Below are positions 8,973 to 16,642 of a DNA stretch of 64,000 nt, one piece after another (the first letter of the stretch is position 1; every line of letters starts with the position of its first letter). A model generated the notes under the pieces. The model made no database searches. It had not been told where the DNA came from and was given only the letters and a program-made list of their open reading frames with translations. This stretch comes from Pontibacterium sinense (GTDB lineage: Bacteria > Pseudomonadota > Gammaproteobacteria > Pseudomonadales > Balneatricaceae), in contig NZ_JADEYS010000018.1 of NCBI RefSeq assembly GCF_015209595.1, forward strand, positions 1 through 64,000, given 5' to 3'. The translations under genes were made by a program, and so were the position numbers.

Positions 8973-9565
8973 ATCTATGCCCTCCTTAAGTGCTGTTAAT
9001 TTTTAACACCCCGTCTTTTGGTAGAACAACGACGAGAACAGGAAAGAATATACCTGTGCATTAGCCGATCTTTAGTGATGGCTATAGCCACTACTTGCAT
9101 CATTTAGCGCTATTCATGGCAGGTATTGTGCTACTCATTCCATACGCTTTAAGCCGATCTGCGCCACATCTAACTAATCTGTTCTTTCCGATGACAAATC
9201 GAACGTTCTTAGGCAACAGGAACAAGAGACCTTCTACCTATTCAAAGCATAAACCAGGCCAAACATATAACTAGTTGATACTTATAAACAAAATCACAGC
9301 ATGGTCCCTGTATAGTGAATAGAACGTAATGTTTCGTTTACAGCACGCAAAGATTCTTATCTGTTTTGTATAGTGAATGAAGTATCACAAGCATGTATCT
9401 GACACATGCATTTCATAGGGGAACTCACTATCTGGACGAAAAGCTCTATAGAAAATGTGATTGATGCTTTTTTACAGCAAACCGTTCAACCAAAAGTGCA
9501 TGGCGCTCTTGCTGTCAAACTCCGTCATTCTCAGCTATGACGGGATATGTAAATATTCTGAAATA
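8973..9565. other. Divergent intergenic region with 12-bp palindrome
   Basis: No gene is supported in this 593-bp stretch between the DUF11-like gene and the second protease leader. A perfect 12-bp palindrome, TGGCTATAGCCA, lies at 9079-9090, ~110 bp upstream of the DUF11-like start. The 12-mer TGTATAGTGAAT occurs twice, near 9310 and 9368. Nothing else was recognised. Confidence 0.6.
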
Positions 9566-9991
9566 AGTTCCCGTACAGTTGATCACTTATTATTCAGCCG
9601 AACGTATGTTTTATTCCACAACTGTATAAGACATGATCAGTTGTTAATGTTAGGATGCGCACCGTTAGAACAGTTTACAGCGTGTAAAGCAAACGATAAG
9701 ACGTTGGCGATACGTTGTGGGGAACTGCTGTTTCGTCTGACTCGCTGGGTTTTGGTAGGGAAACTCGGCAGGTACAGGCACGCTTCATGCGTCTTCTTGT
9801 TGCCCGCATTCGTTTTCGTACGCCTCTCATATCTTTCCGCTTTACCACCCGAATGGCTTAACGCATCCACCTTGGACAAGGACGGTCAACGGGAACACTG
9901 ATGTTACTGGATATACGGTCTCACTGACGAGAATCAGCCATAAGGGTCTGTCCGCGGGAAAACAGTACCGCGGTTATATATTTGAAAGATC

Positions 9992-10084
9992 CTCTCTGGA
10001 TAAAGGCACAACCTGGGAAACCGGGTGTCGCAAAGTCACGGGTCCCATCTTTGTTGTGGGGACGGCCGCACTGCCGATGGAGAG
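9992..10084 (+). promoter_or_regulatory. Cyclic-di-GMP-I (GEMM-I) riboswitch, copy 2
   Basis: The layout is the same as copy 1, with P1 CTCTCT (9992-9997) and GGAGAG (10079-10084). P2 is CCTGG-GAAA-CCGGG, so an A-U pair of copy 1 has become G-C and a U-A pair has become U-G: stem-preserving covariation around a conserved GAAA tetraloop. The GTCGCAAAGTCACGGGTC core and the P3 region are unchanged. Confidence 0.9.
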
Positions 10085-10114
10085 TATACCCTCGCGCGTC
10101 AGTACGCAGCTGTT

Positions 10115-10150
10115 GAGGATCTTTCGCGAACCCAATTTGCGGAGATTCTC
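10115..10150 (+). promoter_or_regulatory. Ribosome-binding-site sequestering hairpin (riboswitch expression platform), copy 2
   Basis: GAGGATCTTTCGCGAA pairs with TTTGCGGAGATTCTC. The one change relative to copy 1 (A to G in the 5' arm) turns an A-U pair into G-U and keeps the hairpin. GCGGAG (10139-10144) is buried in the 3' arm. The 11-nt aptamer flank GAAAGATCCTC (9984-9994) complementary to the 5' arm is also retained. Confidence 0.75.
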
Positions 10151-12751
10151 ATGACGCTTAGAGCGCCAAAACCTACTCGACTACTCGCGACACTGGGCCT
10201 GAGTTCGGCCCTGCTATTCACTCCGGGCCTCGCGGTATCTGGTCCAAACCACGATCATGCTGCACCTCAAGCTTACTCCACCCCTGCTGCACAGCGTGCA
10301 CAGGCTGAAACAGCCACTCAGGATCTGATCAATCAGCACCGTCTGTGGGTTCAGTCCCGCGGAAACGGTAAAAAACTGGGTCTGGCTAAACTGATTGAAA
10401 AGGCACAGGCGCGTCAGGAATTGCTGACCGATCTGGCTGAAACTAACCCAGCCGAGATTCTGCGAATCGCAATCCCTGCAGATGTAGCACAGGCGCTGCC
10501 GGCTGAGGTTCAGGAACTGATAGAACAGCACATCGATCTGAACGGCGAGTTGGAAGTGTCTTATCAGGACGATTTCAAAAACCCGGAAAATAGCCGATTG
10601 GTTCACCAGTTGAAGACCAATAATGGCAACAGTGTCAAACTGCACATCTCCGGCGATGCAGGTCCCCTGAACACCGGTAACCAAATCAATGCCAAGGGTG
10701 TTGTCTTCACCAACACTCAGGGTGAAGAGAACCTGGTAGTCGATGCTGAAGACGAAGGTATTCTGATGCTGGCCGTCGGCGGCGATGAAACCGGCGGCAG
10801 TAACGGTGGCACACCCGTCTCTCCATACAATACAGTTGGCCAGCAAGACACGCTGGTATTGCTGGTTAATTTTCAGGATAACTCTAGTCAGCAGCCTTGG
10901 TCCACCAGCCAGGTAAATAGTGCGGTATTCGGTGATGTCAGCAACTACTTCAATGAAAACTCTTATGGAAAAACCTCCCTTGTTGGTGCAACGAAGGGCT
11001 GGTATACGCTGCCGCTTAGCAGCTCCACTTGTAACAATAAGGACATCGCAACTGCAGCAAAACAAGCGGCAAGCAATGCCGGTGTAAACGTTTCTGCATA
11101 CGACCGTTTCCTGTACATCTTCCCATACACCACCGCGTGCAGCTGGTCCGGTACCGCATTGGTTGGCGGTGCTGAGTCGTGGATTAACGGCACCATTGAT
11201 ATGGATGTGATCGCACACGAAATGGGGCACAACTTCGGCCTGCATCACTCCCACTCTCTGGCATGCAATGGCAGCACGTTGGGCGATAACTGCCAGAATC
11301 TGGAATACGGTGACGGCGTTGATGTCATGGGTTGGGCGTCCTCTAGCCACTTCGCACCGTTTCCTAAGGAATACCTCGGTTGGCTGAACCAGAGCAATAC
11401 ACCGAGCATCCAGCATGTAACGGGCGCAGGCACCTACCAGATTGAAGCGTATGCATCACAAACCAATGGCACCAAGGCGCTGAAGATACAAAAAGGTTTC
11501 GATCAGTGGGGTCACCCCGAGTACTACTATATCGAGTATCGTCAGCCGATCGGTTTTGACGCGACTATGACGAGTACTAATCCAAGCAACGTAATGAATG
11601 GTGTGGTCATTCGTACCGGCACCCCGGAAGAGAGCAGCAACACCAGTTTCCTGCTTGATATGACGCCGGAAACATATGACTTGTACACCCGTGATCCTGC
11701 ACTGACGTTTGGACGCAGTTTCACCGATGCCGACGCTGGTGTAACAATCACAGCGGTATCCGGTGATCAGAACGGGGCTGTTGTTACAGTATCCATGGGT
11801 ACTCAGAGCTGTGTACGCAGTAATCCATCTATCAACTTTACTCCGGCTCAGGGCCCATGGGTAAATGCGGGTACAGCAGTGAATTACAACGTTACCGTCA
11901 CCAACAACGATGGTGCTGCATGTTCCTCCAGCAGCTATAACCTGTCTGCAAACACACTGTCGGGCTGGAATGCATCTTTCAGTGCTGCAAGCCTGTCACT
12001 GGCGCCGGGCCAGAGCAGCACGTCGGTACTAACTGTTTCTTCTGCAAGCAGTGCGACTGATGGTTTCTATGACATCAACGTATCAGCGGTCAGTGGTAAC
12101 TACAGTAACAATGGTAATGTGACTTACGTGATTGATAACCCTGCGGCAAACACGCCACCGGTTGCTCAGAACGATAGCGCTACGACAAGTACTGGAAGTT
12201 CTGTAGTCATTTCCGTGCTGAACAATGACAGCGATGCAGACGGCGACAGCCTGAACATCACTTCTGTCAGTGGTGTAAACGGTAACGCAGTGATCAACAG
12301 CAACGGTACGATCACTTTCACCCCAGCGGCCGGTTTTGCAGGTACTGAAGTGTTTAACTACAGCTTGTCAGACGGTAACGGCGGTTCCGATAACGCCAGC
12401 GTCAGTGTCACTGTCAGTGCGGTGAACAATAACACGGCGCCGGTGGCGGTGAATGACAGCGTTACCATGACCAGCAAAACAACACAGACTATCTCCGTCC
12501 TGAGCAACGACTATGATCCAGAAAACGATACGCTGAGTGTTGTCGGTGTGAGTCAAGGCAATAAAGGTTCTGTCAGCATCAACAGCAACGGTACGATCCG
12601 TTATGTTCCGGCTAAGAGCTTTAAGAGCAGTGATTCCTTCACCTATACCATTAGCGATGGTCAGAAGACATCGACTGCAACCGTATACCTGAGCCTGTCT
12701 GGTGGCGGTTCCGGTGGTTCTAACGGTAAAGGTAACGGCAAGAATCGTTAA
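10151..12751 (+). CDS. Secreted M11-like zinc metalloprotease with NEW3-like and cadherin-like domains
   Basis: The product is 866 residues, with the ATG at 10151 placed by GCGGAG and by homology to the start of the first protease. The signal peptide ends near residue 31. Residues ~32-230 are propeptide-like. The catalytic domain has HEMGHNFGLHH (H356, H360, H366; E357) and a following DVMG motif. Unlike its paralogue, it has an extra ~120-residue domain after the catalytic part (S-x-N-F-T-P-A-Q-G-P to V-T-Y-V-I-D) resembling NEW3-type beta domains. Two tandem-95/cadherin-like repeats and a GKGNGKNR tail follow. It is likely exported by Sec, and type II secretion is plausible given the adjacent operon. 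Cyclic-di-GMP control is predicted from the leader. Confidence 0.9.
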   Translation: MTLRAPKPTRLLATLGLSSALLFTPGLAVSGPNHDHAAPQAYSTPAAQRAQAETATQDLINQHRLWVQSRGNGKKLGLAKLIEKAQARQELLTDLAETNPAEILRIAIPADVAQALPAEVQELIEQHIDLNGELEVSYQDDFKNPENSRLVHQLKTNNGNSVKLHISGDAGPLNTGNQINAKGVVFTNTQGEENLVVDAEDEGILMLAVGGDETGGSNGGTPVSPYNTVGQQDTLVLLVNFQDNSSQQPWSTSQVNSAVFGDVSNYFNENSYGKTSLVGATKGWYTLPLSSSTCNNKDIATAAKQAASNAGVNVSAYDRFLYIFPYTTACSWSGTALVGGAESWINGTIDMDVIAHEMGHNFGLHHSHSLACNGSTLGDNCQNLEYGDGVDVMGWASSSHFAPFPKEYLGWLNQSNTPSIQHVTGAGTYQIEAYASQTNGTKALKIQKGFDQWGHPEYYYIEYRQPIGFDATMTSTNPSNVMNGVVIRTGTPEESSNTSFLLDMTPETYDLYTRDPALTFGRSFTDADAGVTITAVSGDQNGAVVTVSMGTQSCVRSNPSINFTPAQGPWVNAGTAVNYNVTVTNNDGAACSSSSYNLSANTLSGWNASFSAASLSLAPGQSSTSVLTVSSASSATDGFYDINVSAVSGNYSNNGNVTYVIDNPAANTPPVAQNDSATTSTGSSVVISVLNNDSDADGDSLNITSVSGVNGNAVINSNGTITFTPAAGFAGTEVFNYSLSDGNGGSDNASVSVTVSAVNNNTAPVAVNDSVTMTSKTTQTISVLSNDYDPENDTLSVVGVSQGNKGSVSINSNGTIRYVPAKSFKSSDSFTYTISDGQKTSTATVYLSLSGGGSGGSNGKGNGKNR

Positions 12752-12789
12752 GCAATAACGTGATGTTTATTCGATAGATTCACTCACGA

Positions 12790-12824
12790 AAAAGGGCGAC
12801 TCCTATAATGGGAATCGCCCTTTT
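12790..12824. terminator. Bidirectional intrinsic terminator
   Basis: AAAAGGGCGA and TCGCCCTTTT form a hairpin with an imperfect inner stem. Runs of A on the left and T on the right allow use from both sides, ending the second protease and the convergent Ig-repeat gene at 12888. Confidence 0.8.
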
Positions 12825-12887
12825 CACTTCTAGTCCAGGTTAAACGGTTTTTACCCGCCTCCCCTTATAATTGGCACTAAGCAACAA

Positions 12888-15800
12888 CTACAGATCAGCT
12901 CGTGCTAATGGACAATCGAAGGTTTCATTGTATCCACCCAGTAAGGCATGAGCTGCAGCAGTTGTGCCGTTAGCAAATGCGGACCGAACCAGCATGATCA
13001 CTTCTTGTGTACTCAATGGATAATTCACATCGGAATTAGCCGTATTGAGAAGCGCTGCTGCGCTATGACGAAGTAATGCCTCGTGATCAGTATTTCCGCC
13101 TGCTTCCAATGCGCCTAGCAAGGTAATTTCTTTGTACTTACCTGGCAAGCCTGGCAGTTTTCCGCCTACACCGAACGCATCAACGTAAAGCGTTTCGATC
13201 GGTACAGGGCTATAAGGCGCAGCCCAGTTACCGAAGTGCTGAGGTTGTTTCCAGTAACCTGGAGTACAAGCTTCAAATACGCCAACAACAGTCAACGGTT
13301 CACAGTGGGCTGGCAGGTTGCCTGCAAGATCACCTAACGTAATCGGATTGTAGACACTGTCACCACTGTAGGTTGCGAGATAAGACAACGCACCAATCAC
13401 CGTGGTGAAGTTACCAGATTCCTGAGTACCTCCACTTAGTGTCCATGGTCCATCACTAACAGCACCACCAGAACAGTCGAGTGTTGCGTATCGATGGAAC
13501 GTAACACTACCTGTTGGTGTAGATAGCACACCGGATACAGTCGCTTTATCGTGAATCACAGTACCAACGTTCACTTGACCACCCTGAATATCAGTATCAA
13601 CGTGGCCCGGACCTACACGTGTACCTGCGTGGATATTGGTTGCGATATTCGCATCCAGTTTATTCACGGTTAACGGTTCACAGTGATTGATCAGGTCAGC
13701 ACGCACTTGGTTCAGCGTGATTGGGAAATACACCCCATCACCACTATAGGTCGCCAGATAGGACAGACCACCCGATGTGCTGGTCGTAAACGCGGTTGAT
13801 TCAGCCATACCGCCAACCAGTGAAACATTTGTCTCACTCATTGGTGTACCCATACAGTTACCGGTTGAGTAACGATAGAAGGTCACCGTACCTGTCGGTG
13901 TACCCTGAGCACCGGATACAGTGGCTTTATCATGCACGGTATCACCGGCATTAACACTACCGCCCTGTATATCAGTTGCTACATGCGCGGGGCCCACCGT
14001 TGGTCCGGCATGGATGTTGGTCGCGATATTGGCCTGTACTTTATTCACAGTCAGCGGTTCACAGTGAGTCTGTAGATCCTGCTGAAGCTGCTGCAGGGTG
14101 ATTGGGAAGTATTCCGTATCACCACTGTAGGCTGCCAGATAGGACAGACCACCTGAGGTTGTTGCTGTGAATGCGCTGGATTCAGCTTTACCACCCACCA
14201 AGTTAACGCCAGCCTGCGGTAGAGGTGTACCCGTACAATTGGCTGTTGAATAACGGTAGAAGGTCACAGTACCGGTTGGAGTATTACCTGCACCCGATAC
14301 AGCTGCCTGATCGTGTACAGTATCACCCACATCGATGCTGCCACCTTTAATGTCGGTTGCAACGTGTGCAGGACCCACGGTTGGACCCGCATGGATAAAG
14401 GTCACGATGTTTGGTACACGTTTATTGACCGTCAGTGGCTCACAATGTCCACCTGCGGATACCAGACGCTTGTCCAGATCAGCGAGTTTGATTTCGTTGT
14501 AATACTGGTCACCACTGTAGGTTGCCAGATACGACAAACCACCCGACGCGCTCAGCAGGACGTTGCTGGATTCGGCCGTACCACCAGACATCGCTTTTAC
14601 TTCCGTCATTGGTGAGCCGCTACAATTACCGGTTGCGTAACGGTAGAACGTCACAGTACCGGTTGGCGTAGGCGCTACACCGTCACCGTTAACAAATGCT
14701 TTATCGTGAACGGTTTCACCCACAAAAGCGCTACCACCGGTAATATCATTATGGCCTGAGTCATGGATATTGGTGACGACCGTTGCGTCTCGTTTGATCA
14801 CGGTGAATGGTTCACAGTGTTCACCCGGTAACATCGCGGATGGGTAGTTGCCATCACCGGCATAGCTCACGCTAAACGACCACTCACCTGCTGCGGGTGT
14901 GAACGGTGTTGATTCCGCTGTCGCGGGGTTACCCGCACCCAAACCGACAACTTCCGCACTACCGCTCTCATTACCTGGCATACAATCCAACCCGGTATAC
15001 CGCTGGAAGCTTACGTTTCCAGTCGGATCAGGCGGGTTTGTCACACCGGAGCCTGTGACGAATGCTTTATCGTGCACGTCGGTGAGTACCAGTACATCAG
15101 TCGCAAAAGTAATGTCATTGTGATCTTTGTCGTGAACTTCCGTGGTTACATCAGCCTGACAGAGCGGGAATGCACCCAATGCGTAATCTTTTAACTGCGC
15201 AGTGACTGACTGAGATGAACGAGTTTCTGCAATAAACGTATTGAAGCACCCCTCTTCCACGCCCAGTTTCGTCAGGTTAATACCACCCTCAAAGAAGGCA
15301 CCATCCGGGAATGTGCCCGCTGAACCCGCTTTAGGTACAAACGGCCAAGGTGAACCGCTGTCATCTCCGGGGTTGTTGACGGTCGCACACGCAAAGTCAT
15401 GCGCATCGCCGCAGTCACCACCCGAACCTAACATTTGAAGTGGTTTGTTTCCGCCTACCCATTCAAAGACACGAATCTCGCTGACCTTACCCCCTTTCAC
15501 GAAGTCACTCAGTACGAGGATATCGCCAATTTGGTGGTTTCCGATAAACGGGTCTGCCGTGTTGGGATCGCCATCAATATCTACACTGACCTGACCCTTC
15601 AGGAACCAGAAACCGACCTGAGCATCACCACTGACAGCAAATCGGTCCAAACCGAAGAACAGTAAACGGTCGCCAGCATCGTGGACAACCGGTCCCACCG
15701 CTGGATAATCACTTGGATTAATATAGGCGGCTGCAAAAGCATCCAGAATCTGGTCTTTGTCAGGCGCCACATTATTTTCTGTACTTTGCCACTGTGATAC

Positions 15801-16091
15801 ATCACGTACGTCTTTAGAACCACCGCCGGTAAAGTAAGATATATCAACACTTGGGTCTTCATCTGCGCTGGATATAAAAACACTGACATCCGCAGCATCA
15901 TCCCCGTCATATACCTCCTCCCAATCATCAGGGATCATCATCACAGGTGATGCGCCTTTGGCATCACCCTCTAATTCAAATAGTCCGAGTTCATCAACAG
16001 CCCACACCGCCGTCACAATCGCAAATAACGTTGAAAAAACAGCCGCGAACAGGAATGAAGAGGACCGGAATAACCTCGTGAGACCTCTCAT
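12888..16091 (-). CDS. Giant secreted protein: novel N-terminal domain, five Ig-like repeats, GYWK C-terminal module
   Basis: The product is 1067 residues from the ATG at 16091, chosen because GGGGAGG lies six bases upstream; a codon 39 bases earlier lacks one. The signal peptide ends near AVWAVDE. The N-terminal domain (~32-330) has GGSKDVRD, PDKDQILDAFAAAY, GDRLLFFG and GFWF motifs and is shared with the 16643 gene. About five Ig-like (Big_3_5-type) repeats of ~105 residues follow, each with PTGTVTFYRY, GGLSYLATYSGD and HCEPLTV. Each is preceded by an I-H...G-G...V-H-D-x-A linker. The C-terminal ~125 residues start with CTPGYWKQPQHFGNW and form a separate module. Probably an extracellular or surface structural protein; function unknown. 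Confidence 0.85.
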   Translation of the reverse strand: MRGLTRLFRSSSFLFAAVFSTLFAIVTAVWAVDELGLFELEGDAKGASPVMMIPDDWEEVYDGDDAADVSVFISSADEDPSVDISYFTGGGSKDVRDVSQWQSTENNVAPDKDQILDAFAAAYINPSDYPAVGPVVHDAGDRLLFFGLDRFAVSGDAQVGFWFLKGQVSVDIDGDPNTADPFIGNHQIGDILVLSDFVKGGKVSEIRVFEWVGGNKPLQMLGSGGDCGDAHDFACATVNNPGDDSGSPWPFVPKAGSAGTFPDGAFFEGGINLTKLGVEEGCFNTFIAETRSSQSVTAQLKDYALGAFPLCQADVTTEVHDKDHNDITFATDVLVLTDVHDKAFVTGSGVTNPPDPTGNVSFQRYTGLDCMPGNESGSAEVVGLGAGNPATAESTPFTPAAGEWSFSVSYAGDGNYPSAMLPGEHCEPFTVIKRDATVVTNIHDSGHNDITGGSAFVGETVHDKAFVNGDGVAPTPTGTVTFYRYATGNCSGSPMTEVKAMSGGTAESSNVLLSASGGLSYLATYSGDQYYNEIKLADLDKRLVSAGGHCEPLTVNKRVPNIVTFIHAGPTVGPAHVATDIKGGSIDVGDTVHDQAAVSGAGNTPTGTVTFYRYSTANCTGTPLPQAGVNLVGGKAESSAFTATTSGGLSYLAAYSGDTEYFPITLQQLQQDLQTHCEPLTVNKVQANIATNIHAGPTVGPAHVATDIQGGSVNAGDTVHDKATVSGAQGTPTGTVTFYRYSTGNCMGTPMSETNVSLVGGMAESTAFTTSTSGGLSYLATYSGDGVYFPITLNQVRADLINHCEPLTVNKLDANIATNIHAGTRVGPGHVDTDIQGGQVNVGTVIHDKATVSGVLSTPTGSVTFHRYATLDCSGGAVSDGPWTLSGGTQESGNFTTVIGALSYLATYSGDSVYNPITLGDLAGNLPAHCEPLTVVGVFEACTPGYWKQPQHFGNWAAPYSPVPIETLYVDAFGVGGKLPGLPGKYKEITLLGALEAGGNTDHEALLRHSAAALLNTANSDVNYPLSTQEVIMLVRSAFANGTTAAAHALLGGYNETFDCPLARADL

Positions 16092-16581
16092 TTTCAACCT
16101 CCCCGGTATACGTGCGTTACTGCTGCCCATGTACCGTGACCCGTCACTCGCGTCTTACTAGCAGAGCACCGGGTCTGGTTAATAAAATCTCCGCTTGTTG
16201 CAGAGTTTTCCCCTGTCTGAAACTCCCTCTCGATGAAACGTTACCTTGAGGAATAACCCACATGGGCGATTCCGCAAGGCAGCGTTTCCGGGGGGATCAG
16301 CCAAGAGATAGGGAGCGCCCGCTCTCCTGCTTTTATCGCTGCAACTATCACGCCTGTTTTATAACTACTTGAATTTTCGACACTTTTATAAATGCGTTAG
16401 TACGAATCAGCATATAGATGTAAAAACATTCATACACCCTACGAGCAAAACGTCGTAACTCATTGTTTTTATTGAACTTGCAAGTTTTCTGGCCGTACAA
16501 TTTTGTTTACTGTAACGAACCTTCAACACCTGTGATAACGACCTGAAACTTCATATGTAACATTGTCCATACGATGCGCAT
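16092..16581. other. Intergenic region upstream of the Ig-repeat gene
   Basis: No gene is supported here. The stretch holds the promoter and leader of the minus-strand gene starting at 16091. It contains a copy of the 15-mer TTCATATGTAACATT (16550-16564) also found at 3784-3798. The last bases of the leader, GCACGTATACCGGGGAGG, resemble the leader of the 16643 gene (GCACGTATATCCCAGGAGG). No GEMM-type aptamer was found. Confidence 0.6.
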
Positions 16582-16617
16582 AAAAAAACGGCGGGCTTTA
16601 CACCCACCGTTTTTTTC
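16582..16617 (-). terminator. Intrinsic terminator of the second Ig-repeat gene
   Basis: An imperfect CGGTGGG/CCCGCCG hairpin is followed on the minus strand by seven T residues. It lies 26 bp beyond the stop codon of the 16643 gene. A T-run on the plus side is also present. Confidence 0.8.
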
Positions 16618-16642
16618 CGTTTAGTTCAGTTCCAGAAATCCA

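Larger units (their letters stand above)
9566..10152 (+). repeat. Duplicated protease leader, copy 2
   Basis: This is the partner of 4383-4970, offset by 5183 bp with one single-base indel near the end. About 96 percent of bases match by hand count. Changes in the RNA elements tend to preserve pairing: the P2 stem, the upstream CCGCGG hairpin (9952-9973), and a G-U in the ribosome-binding-site hairpin. Confidence 0.9.

Noticed and set aside
10214-11416. 400-residue minus-strand open frame inside the second protease
   Set aside because: Antisense shadow of a strongly supported gene, without homology-like motifs.
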